64,000 nt of DNA from Paenibacillus pedocola (GTDB lineage Bacteria; Bacillota; Bacilli; Paenibacillales; Paenibacillaceae): positions 3,658,001 to 3,722,000 of the forward strand of contig NZ_CP134223.1 of assembly GCF_031599675.1 (NCBI RefSeq), read 5' to 3'. A program made the translations under genes and the position numbers. Positions 50,266-60,393 of this stretch are shown here, one piece after another (the first letter of the stretch is position 1; each line of letters begins with the position of its first letter). The notes below the pieces were generated by a model. The model had not been told where the DNA came from, searched no databases, and worked only from the letters and a program-made list of their open reading frames with translations.

Positions 50266-51873
50266 TTAGAGAACAGCTGCGGCTTCCGCCACATAGTCCC
50301 CTTTAATGTACCAAGTTTTGGTATCTGTAATTCTAACCTGTACAAAGCTGCCGATCAGCTCCCGCGGACCTTCAAAATGAACGAGCTTGTTGGCTCTGGA
50401 GCGCCCGGAGAGCACGTTTGCGTTATTCTTGCTCTCTCCTTCTACCAGCACCTCTACCAGCTCACCCAGCATCCTGTCGTTACTGACCCGGCTCTGTTCC
50501 TTAATCAGGTCATTCAGGCGCTTCAGGCGCCCGTTCTTAACCTCCTGCGGAACATTATCCTCCATCGCGGCTGCCGGTGTTCCCTCGCGGGGAGAATAAA
50601 TGAAGGTATACGCCATATCATAACCTACTTCGCGGACTAGCGACAGTGTGTCTTCAAATTGTTCCTCGGTTTCACCCGGGAAGCCGACGATAATATCGGT
50701 CGTCAGCACTGCATTCGGCACACTTGCTTTGATCTTGCGAACCAGCTCTAGGTAAGCTTCCCGGGTATATTTACGGCTCATTTTCTTAAGTACCGCCGTA
50801 CTTCCCGACTGCACCGGCAGATGAATATGCTCTGTCAGATTGCCGCCTTTGCCTAGCACTTCAATCAATCTATCGTCAAAATCACGGGGATGGGAGGTCA
50901 TGAAGCGGATACGCGGAATATCAATCAGCCGCATGTCATCCATCAGATCCCCGAATGTATAGTCAATGTCGTTAAAATCTTTACCGTATGCGTTCACATT
51001 TTGCCCTAGCAAGGTCACTTCCTTGAAGCCCAGACGGGCCAGCTCCCGCACTTCGGCAATTACATCTTCCGGCCGGCGGCTGCGCTCCTTGCCTCTGGTA
51101 AACGGCACGATGCAATACGTACAGAACTTATCGCAGCCGTACATAATATTAACCCAGGCGCGCATTCCCTCCCGCTTTTTCGGAAGATTCTCAATGATGT
51201 CGCCTTCCTTGGACCAGACCTCTACCACAAGCTCCTTGCTGAACAGCGATTCCTTGATAATCTGCGGCAGCCGGTGAATATTATGTGTCCCGAAGATCAT
51301 ATCCACGAAGCCGTGTTTGGCCATGATCCGGTTAACGACACCTTCCTCCTGAGACATACAGCCGCAGACACCCAGCAGCAGTCCCGGCTTCTCCAGCTTC
51401 AACGTTTTGAGATGGCCCAGCTCACCAAATACTTTATCTTCGGCATTCTCGCGGATGGCACAGGTGTTCAGCAGAATGATATCCGCATCGTTCCGGTCTT
51501 CTACCGGCAGATAGCCCATTTGCTCCAGCATACCCTTCATCGTCTCGGTATCATGCTCATTCATCTGGCAGCCGTAAGTGGCAATAGAGTAATAATGCTG
51601 TTTATGGCTGTTCAGTTCTCGGAACTGCTCCATAATCCGGGTCGTTTTCGCATCATCAAAATGAATAACCTCTATCTCCTGCTTCCCTCTGCGTTTGCCT
51701 TCTTTGTAGTCGGGATTGGAATTAATCTGCACCGTCCGGCCTTTGATTCTATAAGTGGTCTTGCCTTCTTCTTCACTGATGACTTTGGCATCAGAAAAAT
51801 CAAAATATTTCGAGTAATCCTTCGAACCGCCCTTGCCGGATTTTAAGTCCGGTGAGTTATTCCCCATTGTCAT
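50266..51873 (-). CDS. miaB: tRNA-2-methylthio-N6-dimethylallyladenosine synthase
   Basis: 535 residues. UPF0004 domain with three cluster cysteines ([32 protein letters not shown]), radical SAM domain with [20 protein letters not shown] (CxxxCxxC) and a C-terminal TRAM domain (residues about 450-520). It adds the methylthio group to i6A37 of tRNAs. An extra N-terminal region of about 75 residues is usual in Bacillus-type MiaB. AAGGA lies nine bases before ATG 51873. It heads the miaB-ricA operon. Confidence 0.95.
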   Translation of the reverse strand: MTMGNNSPDLKSGKGGSKDYSKYFDFSDAKVISEEEGKTTYRIKGRTVQINSNPDYKEGKRRGKQEIEVIHFDDAKTTRIMEQFRELNSHKQHYYSIATYGCQMNEHDTETMKGMLEQMGYLPVEDRNDADIILLNTCAIRENAEDKVFGELGHLKTLKLEKPGLLLGVCGCMSQEEGVVNRIMAKHGFVDMIFGTHNIHRLPQIIKESLFSKELVVEVWSKEGDIIENLPKKREGMRAWVNIMYGCDKFCTYCIVPFTRGKERSRRPEDVIAEVRELARLGFKEVTLLGQNVNAYGKDFNDIDYTFGDLMDDMRLIDIPRIRFMTSHPRDFDDRLIEVLGKGGNLTEHIHLPVQSGSTAVLKKMSRKYTREAYLELVRKIKASVPNAVLTTDIIVGFPGETEEQFEDTLSLVREVGYDMAYTFIYSPREGTPAAAMEDNVPQEVKNGRLKRLNDLIKEQSRVSNDRMLGELVEVLVEGESKNNANVLSGRSRANKLVHFEGPRELIGSFVQVRITDTKTWYIKGDYVAEAAAVL

Positions 51874-52027
51874 ATGTTCACGTCCTTTATGAATGAAGCA
51901 TTATCAATAAAATCATAGCAAAATAATCTTGCTAATTAAAAATTATAGCATAAATAATGGAGCCTAATCCATCTGCCCTCTAGAAGAGCCTCTACTTCCC
52001 GCCGGGAATTGAATCCGCATACAAATA

Positions 52028-52057
52028 AACCTCCCTACCGGAATCCGTAAGGAGGTT
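52028..52057. terminator. Hairpin in the miaB-hydrolase intergenic region
   Basis: AACCTCC and GGAGGTT with a partly paired middle (TACCGGAATCCGTA), then TTCTTATT on the plus strand. No plus-strand gene ends just before it. Apart from this hairpin and the -10 at 52280, the stretch 51874-52326 shows no gene. Confidence 0.5.
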
Positions 52058-52279
52058 CTTATTAGAATTAATCAGGTTTATCTATCAACGGCGGAAGTAC
52101 ATACGCATATAGACTAGATCCAGTTTGGAATTTTTGACACAGATAAAAAACATCCTCATTTCTTGAAATCAACCTCCCCTAAAATACCTTAGCCCAATTT
52201 TAACAGTACACCGTTACATTTACGTTACACTTTTCTACAATAATCAGCATATTATGATAAAATAACAACTTTTTTTCGC

Positions 52280-52285
52280 TATAAT
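52280..52285 (+). promoter_or_regulatory. -10 element before the hydrolase-SARP gene
   Basis: A perfect TATAAT 41 bp before the start codon, in an AT-rich stretch. No good -35 at 17 bp, so an activator or other factor may be needed. Confidence 0.45.
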
Positions 52286-52326
52286 AACCATAGATAGACT
52301 ATGCAGGCGTGCAGAGGAGTACAGAG

Positions 52327-53901
52327 ATGGAGTATATTTTGGAAAATGGTTTTAAACTTAATTACGAATATGCTCAAGCCAAGCAGCCAGGCCCCGAAAC
52401 CGAGACACTTGTGCTTATTCACGGGATGGGGTTTGACCTCAGATGCTGGGACCGGATCATCCCTTATATGATGGAAGATTATCATACTCTCAGATATGAT
52501 TTCAGAGGACACGGGTTAAGCGGGACGGGAGACCTTGATCCAGCTAAGCTGGCCTCCCTGTATACCGAACACCTGCATGCGCTTGTGCAGCATCTGGAGA
52601 TTGGCCAGTTCCATATTCTCTCCCATGGAGCGGGTTGTATTATCGGGCTTTATTACAGCAAAGCATATCCGGAAAAAGTGCGCAGCAATGTGTTGTTATC
52701 CCTGCCGCTCTTTAATTCAACCAATACGGCCTACAAATATGCGGATTACCGAAAAGATCTAATGAAGCATCAGTCCATGCGTACCTTAGCCGACCATGTT
52801 ATTCCGAATGTGACCCTTTTCCGGCAGGGCAGCCCGGAGATTGGCAAGCTGTATGAGGCCTTCTCCAGAGTAACCTTGGAAGTCTATGTTGAACTGCTCG
52901 ATTTCTTTGCCGGTGCGCACAGCGATATTATGGATATGTTCAAACAGCACACAGGTCCAACCCTGCTGTTGACCGGTGAACGTGACCCTATGTATCCGCC
53001 ATACCTGTCCAGCCTGATTGCCTCAGCCAATCCAAACTGCCGCTTTATGACGATCTATAATTCGTCTAACATGGTGTTCTATGACCAGCCTGAGGAAACG
53101 TACAAGCAGATCAAGATGTTCTTCGCCAGTGAATGGAGCCACCGGGCACCCCTGGACCCTTTATTAATGGATTTGCATGCGGAGTTCTTGGGATTGGTGG
53201 ACACTGATCAGGAGCAGCAGGTCATTGCCTCCCGCCTAAAGGTCGTCCTGCTGAAGCCATTTCAAGTGTTTGTGGATGATTCGGAGATCCTCAGCGGCTG
53301 GGGCAGAAGAAGCGCCAAGGAGCTGCTCATCTATCTGCTGCTGACTCCTAACGTAACGAGGGACCAGCTGTGTGAGGATCTGTGGAAAGATATGGAGACG
53401 GTCAAAGCCCGGAATCAGCTACGGGTCTGCCTGAATCATCTGAAGCAGCTGCTGAATAATGACGAGACGAAGCTCATTTACAGCAGCAACCAGCAAATCT
53501 CACTGCAGGCTCCGGTGAATTGTGATTTGCTGACACTGCTGGACCTTACTAAACAAGCGCTTGAGGAGACAAACCCGGAACAGAAAGACAAGCGGATTCA
53601 GGAAATTTTCCAGCATATCCATGAAGATATGTTCCGCAATCTGAACCAGGAATGGAATTTGAATTTTAGAATGCGCCTGGAAATCCAGCTGAGTACACTG
53701 GTGTATCATCTGGCAGACAGTTGGGCGGTCCAGGGCAATTACACAGGAGCCATCGCCTGCCTAAAATATGTATTATTATTCAATCCGGAAGAATATGATG
53801 CCTACGAGCGGATCGCGCATCTCTGTGAGCAGAACAATCAGAAGCATGAGGCCAGAAAATGGCGCGCAAAAGTGGAGCAACTTCAGACTGCAAAAGGGTA
53901 G
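52327..53901 (+). CDS. Alpha/beta-hydrolase-like domain, catalytically dead, fused to a SARP/BTAD-like DNA-binding domain
   Basis: 524 residues. Residues 1-265 have the alpha/beta-hydrolase fold: oxyanion loop LVLIHGMGFDLRCWDRIIPY, RYDFRGHGLSG and LLTGERDPMYPP with the acid Asp. The nucleophile elbow is SHGAG (99-103), Gly101 replacing Ser, and the usual His region is SSNMVFYDQPEE, with Asn in place of His. Residues about 295-385 look like a winged helix of SARP type (KELLIYLLLTPNVTRDQLCE, KARNQLRVCLNHLKQLLNND), followed by a TPR-like BTAD part to the end. Probably a ligand-sensing regulator. ATG 52327 has AGAGGAG seven bases upstream. It converges on the ketosynthase gene. Confidence 0.75.
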   Translation: MEYILENGFKLNYEYAQAKQPGPETETLVLIHGMGFDLRCWDRIIPYMMEDYHTLRYDFRGHGLSGTGDLDPAKLASLYTEHLHALVQHLEIGQFHILSHGAGCIIGLYYSKAYPEKVRSNVLLSLPLFNSTNTAYKYADYRKDLMKHQSMRTLADHVIPNVTLFRQGSPEIGKLYEAFSRVTLEVYVELLDFFAGAHSDIMDMFKQHTGPTLLLTGERDPMYPPYLSSLIASANPNCRFMTIYNSSNMVFYDQPEETYKQIKMFFASEWSHRAPLDPLLMDLHAEFLGLVDTDQEQQVIASRLKVVLLKPFQVFVDDSEILSGWGRRSAKELLIYLLLTPNVTRDQLCEDLWKDMETVKARNQLRVCLNHLKQLLNNDETKLIYSSNQQISLQAPVNCDLLTLLDLTKQALEETNPEQKDKRIQEIFQHIHEDMFRNLNQEWNLNFRMRLEIQLSTLVYHLADSWAVQGNYTGAIACLKYVLLFNPEEYDAYERIAHLCEQNNQKHEARKWRAKVEQLQTAKG

Positions 53902-53928
53902 ACCCTAACGTAAAGTGCTGCTGCGTCC

Positions 53929-55119
53929 TTAACTTTTGGTTAAATATACAGCAGCATTATTACCTCCGTAACCATGAGAAGTGATCAGCACTTCTGCGGA
54001 GGGTTTCAGGAGGGTCTCCGTAATCAGCGGCAGATGCTCAAACCCCCATTGATCGGTCCGGATTGTACGGGGGATAAACTGATGGTGAAATCCAAGCAGC
54101 GAAGCAATGATTTGCGCCAGTCCGCTCGCGCTGAACGGATGGCCGATCAGTCCTTTGATTGAGGTTAAGGGAACACCATGTCCAAAGAGATCCCGGGAGA
54201 CAATATCTTCAATACTGTCATTGGCGGCATACCCCATCGCCTGGCTGTTATAATAATCCGGGATTCTTTGCCCCAGTACACTGCTCACAGCCTGCTTCAT
54301 GCTGCTGCCTGTCTGATCATGCCCATTGATGGATTCAGCGTCATTGTTGGTCACTACGGCATCTATATATCCGTAAATAGTTGCCTTACGGGCCAAGGCA
54401 TGTTCTTCAGTCTCCAAAATCAGGCTTGCCGCTCCTTCCGATAACAGGAAGCCCTTGCTTCTTTTGCTAAAGGGGGAGCCTGCATATTCTGCCTGTTGAT
54501 TAAACGGCAGTGCTCTGATTTTACCAAATCCGAATACGGTTACTTTGTTATTGCTGCTGTCCGCCGCACCGACTATGGCGGTATTGATCTTGCCGTTCTG
54601 CAAGTACATCATTGCATCCTCCACAGCCTCCACTCCGGCAGTGCAGCCCGTAGTCACCGTTTTGGTTATCCCCTTCAAGTGAAAAAAACTGGAGACCGAA
54701 GCAGCGAGACTATGATAATGCACCAGTCCGCAGCAATAGACCGGCATTTCTCTGAATTTATCTGCCGATGAAATCAAGGCCATTTCTTCGAGCGGTGTGG
54801 TTCCTCCCATTGTTGTTCCCATAAATATACCAGTAGAAGTCCCGCTGTCCTCCAAATCCAGATCTGCCATCTCGAGTGCTTCTGAAGTTGTACTAATGGC
54901 CAATTTGGCGATCCTGGGTAATGCCCTGTAGTGCTTGTCCTCCAGTTCTCCAAGTCCCTGTACAACCTCACCGATCAGTAAATCCTCCCGGTTTGGGGTA
55001 ATCTCGTTCCTTAATGAAAACTTATACTCTCCGCTGATCAGATGATGAAGCAATTCTTCGTTATTCTCGCCATTCGGAACCTTCACTCCGAAACCGGTAA
55101 TCACTATACGCTTGCTCAT
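53929..55119 (-). CDS. Beta-ketoacyl synthase-like enzyme with unusual active site
   Basis: 396 residues, FabF-like thiolase fold. Begins RIVITGFGVKVPNGENNEEL; nucleophile Cys159 in TVTTGCTAGVEAVEDAM; Lys322 and His327 in IKGLIGHPFSASG; Gly-rich end SHGYGGNNAAVYL. The first catalytic His of the KAS I/II triad (NAHGTST) is replaced: the sequence is YNSQAMGYAAND, Gln293. So the triad is Cys-Gln-His, not Cys-His-His, which should weaken malonyl decarboxylation. No acyl carrier protein, AT or KR gene is near. AAAGGATG precedes ATG 55119. It ends 27 bases from the hydrolase-SARP gene; the pairing may be functional. Confidence 0.8.
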   Translation of the reverse strand: MSKRIVITGFGVKVPNGENNEELLHHLISGEYKFSLRNEITPNREDLLIGEVVQGLGELEDKHYRALPRIAKLAISTTSEALEMADLDLEDSGTSTGIFMGTTMGGTTPLEEMALISSADKFREMPVYCCGLVHYHSLAASVSSFFHLKGITKTVTTGCTAGVEAVEDAMMYLQNGKINTAIVGAADSSNNKVTVFGFGKIRALPFNQQAEYAGSPFSKRSKGFLLSEGAASLILETEEHALARKATIYGYIDAVVTNNDAESINGHDQTGSSMKQAVSSVLGQRIPDYYNSQAMGYAANDSIEDIVSRDLFGHGVPLTSIKGLIGHPFSASGLAQIIASLLGFHHQFIPRTIRTDQWGFEHLPLITETLLKPSAEVLITSHGYGGNNAAVYLTKS

Positions 55120-55159
55120 CCTATATCATCCTTTTCATTTAAATTATTTAGATGACACA

Positions 55160-55230
55160 AAGAGGCTTCCCCCCGCATGCGTGTTTTGGCTTCAGCTTGC
55201 CAAAACTCACTACCTGGTGAAAGCCCTCTT
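55160..55230 (-). terminator. Terminator after the OYE gene
   Basis: Two stacked stems: AGAGGCTT with AAGCCCTCT at the base, and GTTTTGGC (55183-55190) with GCCAAAAC (55199-55206) at the tip; TTTGTG follows on the minus strand. Confidence 0.65.
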
Positions 55231-55269
55231 AGTAGAAAGTATAGTTATAATCTTTAGATGAAATTGAAC

Positions 55270-56364
55270 TTAGCTCAACGTCCGGGTCGCCTCTGAGGTA
55301 AACGGAATAATCTCCTCCGTCCGTCCGCTCTGTACTTTGGCCGGCCATGCAGGATCGCTGATTAGCGCCCGGCCTACAGCAACCAGATCGAATTCTGCCT
55401 TTTCCAGTCTTTCCAGCAGACGGTCAATGTTGTCTTCTTCATTCTGTTCTGTCACGCTGCCCGTAAATTCACTGTTCAATCCTACTGACCCTACGGTAAT
55501 CGTTGGCTTGCCGGTAATTTTCTTGGTCCATCCGGCCAGATTCAGCTCGGAGCCTTCAAATTCCGGCAGCCAAAAGCGGCGGGTGGAGCAGTGGAAAATA
55601 TCAACGCCAGCATTGCTGAGCGGTGTAAGGAACCGGGCCAGCTCTTCAGGTGTCCGGGCCAGCTTGGCAGAATAATCTCCGCTCTTCCACTGGGAGAAGC
55701 GCAGCACGATTGGGAAATCGGGGCCGACCGCACGGCGGCAGGCGTCAATGACCTCGACGGCAAAGGTTGTCCGGGCTTCCAGATCACCGCCGTACTCATC
55801 GGTGCGCTTATTGGTTTTCTCCCAGAAGAACTGGTCGATTAGATAACCATGGGCACCATGCAGCTCAATTCCGTCGAAGCCAATCTTTTTGGCATCCGCT
55901 GCAGCCTGGGCAAACGCAGCCACAATCCCGTCGATTTCCTGCTGTGTCATCGGCTCTGTCACCTGCTCACCGGCCAGGTTCAGTCCGGATGGGCCGATCG
56001 GCAGTGCCTCAGCGTTCGGGAGCTGCCCAATGGTGCGGGCCATGCCGACATGCCAGAGCTGCGGAATGATTTTGCCGCCGGCTGCATGAACTTCCGCCAC
56101 CACATTCGCCCAGCCTGCAAGAGCAGCTTCACCATGAATATTCGGGATGTTCTGATGGCTGACCGCCGAGGGATGGTTGATTGCCGTGCCTTCGGTGATG
56201 ATAAGCCCTACACCGCCCTCCGCACGTCTGCGGTAATAAGCGGCTACATCACTGCCGGCGACACCATCCGGCGAAAAGACGCGGGTCATCGGGGCCATAA
56301 CAATTCTATTGTTGAGCGAAAGCGAGCCTGCCTGAAAGGGAGTAAACAATACATCTGTATTCAT
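55270..56364 (-). CDS. Old Yellow Enzyme family NADH:flavin oxidoreductase (alkene reductase)
   Basis: 364 residues, TIM barrel with FMN. NRIVMAPMTRVFSPDG, ELHGAHGYLIDQFFWEKTNK (FMN- and substrate-binding His region), EYGGDLEARTTFAVEV and DLVAVGRALISDPAW are all canonical. It reduces activated C=C bonds of enones or xenobiotics with NAD(P)H. Similar to YqjM/NemA groups; the N-terminal MAPMTR and the Tyr in GYLIDQFF fit NemA/XenA-like members. GGAGG precedes ATG 56364. Single-gene unit. Confidence 0.93.
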   Translation of the reverse strand: MNTDVLFTPFQAGSLSLNNRIVMAPMTRVFSPDGVAGSDVAAYYRRRAEGGVGLIITEGTAINHPSAVSHQNIPNIHGEAALAGWANVVAEVHAAGGKIIPQLWHVGMARTIGQLPNAEALPIGPSGLNLAGEQVTEPMTQQEIDGIVAAFAQAAADAKKIGFDGIELHGAHGYLIDQFFWEKTNKRTDEYGGDLEARTTFAVEVIDACRRAVGPDFPIVLRFSQWKSGDYSAKLARTPEELARFLTPLSNAGVDIFHCSTRRFWLPEFEGSELNLAGWTKKITGKPTITVGSVGLNSEFTGSVTEQNEEDNIDRLLERLEKAEFDLVAVGRALISDPAWPAKVQSGRTEEIIPFTSEATRTLS

Positions 56365-56478
56365 GTCGTACCTCCATTAAATAATATAATTACTTTAAGT
56401 AAGCATATTATGACGCTTATCAGGAACAAAAGCAAATTGGAGATACCTCTTGTTTCCACGCACTTTTAAAAGTTAAAA

Positions 56479-56514
56479 AACCGGACAACGCAGTTGTCCT
56501 GCTGATGTCCGGTT
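56479..56514 (-). terminator. Terminator of the rhamnose operon
   Basis: AACCGGACA and TGTCCGGTT form a nine-base stem with an inner GACAAC/GTTGTC pair; TTTTTTAAC follows on the minus strand, just downstream of rhaD. Confidence 0.88.
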
Positions 56515-56549
56515 CTCATTCTTAAGCTATATATAATTGAAGAAAAATT

Positions 56550-57395
56550 CTACAATTCCAGGATGCCCGCTTTTGGTGTTACACGGAACGCAGCAGCCAG
56601 ATCGGCCAGCTGACGGTCGGTAATCTTCTGTTTGATCTCTCTGCCGCCAATTAAATTGTAGACGATCGCCGCTTTTTCAATCGTTTCTACAAGGCCAAAC
56701 GTAGCATCCATAGTTGCACCGGTAACGAAGATTCCGTGCTGCGGCCAGACAACAACGCGGTAGTCCTTCATCTTGTCGGCTGTGGCACGGCCGATTTCAC
56801 TGCTTCCCGGAACAATCCAAGGAATGACGCCAATACCGTCAGGGAATACAACCAGACATTCCGTACACATTTCCCAGAGGGTTTTGGTGAATTTCAATTC
56901 ATCCAGATCATGGGTAAACGTCATGGCGATTACATTGGTAGCATGGGTATGCAGCACAATGCGGTGCGTCTGATCAACCTTCAAACGTTCGATGTGGCTC
57001 ATGAAATGGGAAGCCAGCTCACTTGTCGGTACAGCACCATTGCGCAGTCCCCACAGTACTTCAACGCTCTCTCCGCTCTCCGATACACGCAGTACCCCGA
57101 GGTTCGCTTCCGGGTCTTTGATCACATTGCGGAAATATTTGCCGGAGCCAGTAACGATAAAGTATTTACCGGCCAGCTCAGTAACCGGGAAGGTAAGCTG
57201 AATTGTACGCAATGACTCGCGGATGTTGATATACTTGGCAACTTCCTCTTCGTCCAGCAGATAGCTAATGTTGCCGCCGTTCAGCTCATCCCAGCCCAGG
57301 GACCACATGTGATGGGTGATTTCGGACATTTCCTGGATAAACGGTGCTTCGGTGCTGGCGATGTAACCTTTAGTTTCAATTACAGATGTGCTCAT
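56550..57395 (-). CDS. rhaD: Rhamnulose-1-phosphate aldolase
   Basis: 281 residues. Class II aldolase fold: the NGGNISYLL phosphate loop, [40 protein letters not shown] with zinc-binding His pair, and [20 protein letters not shown] with the third His. It cleaves L-rhamnulose-1-phosphate to dihydroxyacetone phosphate and L-lactaldehyde. ATG 57395 is preceded by AAAGGAG; the longer frame would overlap rhaA. It is the last gene of the operon. Confidence 0.95.
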   Translation of the reverse strand: MSTSVIETKGYIASTEAPFIQEMSEITHHMWSLGWDELNGGNISYLLDEEEVAKYINIRESLRTIQLTFPVTELAGKYFIVTGSGKYFRNVIKDPEANLGVLRVSESGESVEVLWGLRNGAVPTSELASHFMSHIERLKVDQTHRIVLHTHATNVIAMTFTHDLDELKFTKTLWEMCTECLVVFPDGIGVIPWIVPGSSEIGRATADKMKDYRVVVWPQHGIFVTGATMDATFGLVETIEKAAIVYNLIGGREIKQKITDRQLADLAAAFRVTPKAGILEL

Positions 57396-57447
57396 ATGTT
57401 TTCTCTCCTTTGGATGCCAATCTATTGGGAACTGCCGCTCAAAAAAC

Positions 57448-58704
57448 TTACCGTGCCGAAAGTACTTCCTGCTCATAAGCCTTCACATCAGCCAGCCAGC
57501 CTTCGCGGACCGGCGTGTTCTGTGATGCACAGTAGTAATCCCAAACCGCTCCAAACGGATAGGATTTGAATTCCTCCACAAGTGCAAGGCGTGAAGTATA
57601 GTCTCCGGCCAGTTCAATCGCTTTGAGTTCAGCAATTGGCTCCAGCATGGCACGCAGCAGCGCCTTGATGGTATTGCGTGTGCCGATTACCCAGGCTGCG
57701 ATATGATTGATGCTGCCGTCGAAGAAGTCCAGTCCGATATTCGTGCGCGGCAGCAGGTCTCCGCGGACCAGCTCACGGGCGATTTCCAGCAGCTCATCAT
57801 CCATCGTAACGACGTGGTCGCTGTCCCAGCGGACCGGTCTGCTGACATGCAGGAGCAATTGTTCACTGAACATCAGGATCGAAGAAAGCTTGTTAGAAAT
57901 CACTTCGGTCGGATGAAAATGTCCGGCATCGAGACAGATCGCTTTTCCGCGGGTCAGCCCGTAGCCCATATAAAATTCATGCGATCCGACAACATAGCTC
58001 TCAGAGCCGATGCCGAACAGCTTACTTTCTACTGCATCGATATTGTACTGCGGGTCAATGTCTTCGCTGAACACTTCATCCAGTGAATCCTTAAGGCGTG
58101 CGCGCGGGGCCAGGCGGTCAACCGGAGTATCCTTATAACCGTCCGGTACCCAGAAGTTAGTCACACAAGGCTGTCCCAGCTCACGGCCGAAGTGCTCGGC
58201 GATTTTGCGGGAAGCTTTGCAGTGCTTGATCCAGAAGCTGCGGATTTCTTCGTCCGCATGGCTTAAGGTAAAACCGTCAGCAGCTTTGGGATGGGAGAAG
58301 CAGGTCGGGTTAAAGTCAAGCCCCAGTCCCTGTTCCTTGGCCCAGTCCACCCATGGTGCAAAGTGACGCGGCTCCAGTTCATCCAGATCCACCTTCTCGT
58401 CTGTGTCCGCATAGATTGCATGCAGGTTCACTTTGTGTTTGCCCGGGATCAGCGACAAGGCCCTTTCTAAATCCTGGCGCAGCTCATCCGGCGTGCCTGC
58501 GCGGCCAGGGTAACTGCCGGTTACGGCGATACCGCCGCTCAATTCCTTGTCTTTGAATAGAAACCCGCGGACATCATCGCCCTGCCAGCAGTGAAGGGAA
58601 ATTTTGATCTGGGCAAGTTTCTCCAGTACCTCATCCACATTGATACCGTGGGCGGCGTACAGCTTCTTCGCTTCGTTATAGCTGTTAATGATGCTCTGAT
58701 CCAT
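57448..58704 (-). CDS. rhaA: L-rhamnose isomerase
   Basis: 418 residues. [71 protein letters not shown] and [20 protein letters not shown] are the metal- and sugar-binding motifs of RhaA. It converts L-rhamnose to L-rhamnulose. ATG 58704 is preceded by AGGAGG, which is part of the repeat element end; an upstream frame starting within the repeat is rejected. The repeat (58721-58883) separates it from rhaB. Confidence 0.95.
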   Translation of the reverse strand: MDQSIINSYNEAKKLYAAHGINVDEVLEKLAQIKISLHCWQGDDVRGFLFKDKELSGGIAVTGSYPGRAGTPDELRQDLERALSLIPGKHKVNLHAIYADTDEKVDLDELEPRHFAPWVDWAKEQGLGLDFNPTCFSHPKAADGFTLSHADEEIRSFWIKHCKASRKIAEHFGRELGQPCVTNFWVPDGYKDTPVDRLAPRARLKDSLDEVFSEDIDPQYNIDAVESKLFGIGSESYVVGSHEFYMGYGLTRGKAICLDAGHFHPTEVISNKLSSILMFSEQLLLHVSRPVRWDSDHVVTMDDELLEIARELVRGDLLPRTNIGLDFFDGSINHIAAWVIGTRNTIKALLRAMLEPIAELKAIELAGDYTSRLALVEEFKSYPFGAVWDYYCASQNTPVREGWLADVKAYEQEVLSAR

Positions 58705-58720
58705 GATGAGTCCTCCTAAA

Positions 58721-58883
58721 AGTTTTGTGAGCATCTGCTCCAATCTGAGTTACTTCTTACAAAACTGACTTCGGAAGCATACGCTTAGTTTTGTGAGCAT
58801 CCGCTCCATCTGAGTTACTTCTTACAAAACTGACTTCAGAAGCATACGCTTCGTTTTGTGGGCATCCGCTCCATCGGAGATAT
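58721..58883 (-). repeat. Tandem intercistronic palindromic repeat, about 2.4 copies
   Basis: Units begin at 58722, 58788 and 58853 (GTTTTGTGAGCATCYGCTCC), periods 66 and 65 bp; the last is partial. Each unit has GAGCA-N2-TGCTC, GTTTTGTGAG/CTTACAAAAC and GAAGC-ATAC-GCTTC inverted repeats. It fills the rhaB-rhaA gap and ends next to the rhaA ribosome binding site. The element at 2161-2240 is a diverged copy in the same intercistronic setting. Confidence 0.85.
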
Positions 58884-60359
58884 TTATTTGCTGTCTCCTG
58901 CAGCGGTTACTGTATGCAGCTCTTCCCAGCGGACTAGCAGCTCCTTAAGCTGCGGCAGCGGGCGCGGCAGATAGGACTTAATCTTAAAGGACTTGCCAAT
59001 AATCGTTCTGGCCTCTTGGATATTTGCAACAGCACCTGCTTGAATCATCTGCACCGCAAGATTGCCGAGTGCAGTCGATTCAACCGGACCGGCCAGCACC
59101 TCCCTGCCGATGATGTCAGCAGTCAGCTGGCACAACAATGCGTTGTTCGCGCCGCCCCCGACGATTTGCAGCACCTCGACCGGTCTGCCGGTCAGATGCT
59201 CCAGCTCCGCCAGATAACTACGGTAAGAAAGCGCCAGACTGTCAAAGATACAGCGGGCAAGCTCGCCCGGCGATTCCGGAACAGGCTGGCCGCTCCCGGC
59301 ACATGTCTGGCGGATTTCCTCAATCATGTTGTCCGGATTCAGAAACCGCGGATCATTGCATGGAATCAGGCTGCGGAAGCCTTCGGCTGCTCCGGCAAGC
59401 TCAGCCAGTTCACCGAAGCTGTACCGCTCCCCGTCCAGTCTGCGGACTTCCTGGATCAGCCACAGTCCCATAATGTTCTTCAGGAAACGGTACGTTCCGA
59501 AAGCGCCCCACTCATTGGTATAATTAGCTTCCTTCGCAGCTGGAGTATTGACCGGCTGCTCCAGCTCTACACCAAGCAGTGACCAGGTGCCGCTGCTGAT
59601 GTAGGCGGAGGAACGTCCATTTTGCACAGGTACACCCAGTACCGCAGAGGCTGTGTCATGTGTTGCTGCACAGATCAGTTCACATTCCGGCAGATCATAC
59701 TGTTCCATAAGTGTATCGCTAATGCTGCCTAGAACCTCACCCGGTTCAGTAAGGGTTGCGAACTGTTCTCTTTTTAGATGGAGCAGAGCCAGCAGGTCCG
59801 CATCAAATTCACGGTCAGCCAGATTGAGCAGCTGTGTCGTAGAAGCATTGGTAACCTCGTTAATCTTACGTCCGCATAATCTATAGTAGAGATAATCCGG
59901 CACAAGCAGAATCTGATCGGCTGCAGCCAGCTCCTCACGGCTATGGGCATACAACTGATATAACGTATTAAAGGTTAATTGCTGAATACCGGTTTTGGCA
60001 TACACCGTTTCAGGAGAAATCAGCTTCGCCACTTCTTCCATCACACCGTCTGTACGGCGGTCACGGTACGCATACACCTCTTGCATCCGGTTTCCCTCAG
60101 CATCCAGCAGCACATAATCAACGGCCCAGGTATCGATACCCAGTGTACATTTGGTGATGCCGGCTGCTTTTGCCTTTTGCAGGCCGAGCAGGATTTCCTC
60201 GAATAAATAATCGATATCCCAGAAGCAGGAGCCGTCTCGTTCGGTAAAGCCGTTGCTGAAACGGTGAATTTCCTCCAGCGAGAGACTTCCGTCCGCTAGT
60301 GTTCCGAGTACAAGCCGCCCGCTGGAGGCGCCGATATCGACGGCAATATGATAGTTCAT
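58884..60359 (-). CDS. rhaB: Rhamnulokinase
   Basis: 491 residues. FGGY-family kinase: HIAVDIGASSGRLVLGTLAD (phosphate loop), CTLGIDTWAVDYVLLDAEGN, YAYRDRRTDG, ATHDTASAVLGVPVQNGRSS and IVGGGANNALLCQLTADIIG (ATP site). It phosphorylates L-rhamnulose at C1. ATG 60359 has AAGGAG at proper spacing; an extended frame to 60467 overlaps fucO and lacks a site. The next gene downstream is rhaA after the repeat. Confidence 0.95.
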   Translation of the reverse strand: MNYHIAVDIGASSGRLVLGTLADGSLSLEEIHRFSNGFTERDGSCFWDIDYLFEEILLGLQKAKAAGITKCTLGIDTWAVDYVLLDAEGNRMQEVYAYRDRRTDGVMEEVAKLISPETVYAKTGIQQLTFNTLYQLYAHSREELAAADQILLVPDYLYYRLCGRKINEVTNASTTQLLNLADREFDADLLALLHLKREQFATLTEPGEVLGSISDTLMEQYDLPECELICAATHDTASAVLGVPVQNGRSSAYISSGTWSLLGVELEQPVNTPAAKEANYTNEWGAFGTYRFLKNIMGLWLIQEVRRLDGERYSFGELAELAGAAEGFRSLIPCNDPRFLNPDNMIEEIRQTCAGSGQPVPESPGELARCIFDSLALSYRSYLAELEHLTGRPVEVLQIVGGGANNALLCQLTADIIGREVLAGPVESTALGNLAVQMIQAGAVANIQEARTIIGKSFKIKSYLPRPLPQLKELLVRWEELHTVTAAGDSK

Positions 60360-60393
60360 AGGGAAGCTCCTTCGTTCAGAGTAATGGGGCTTT

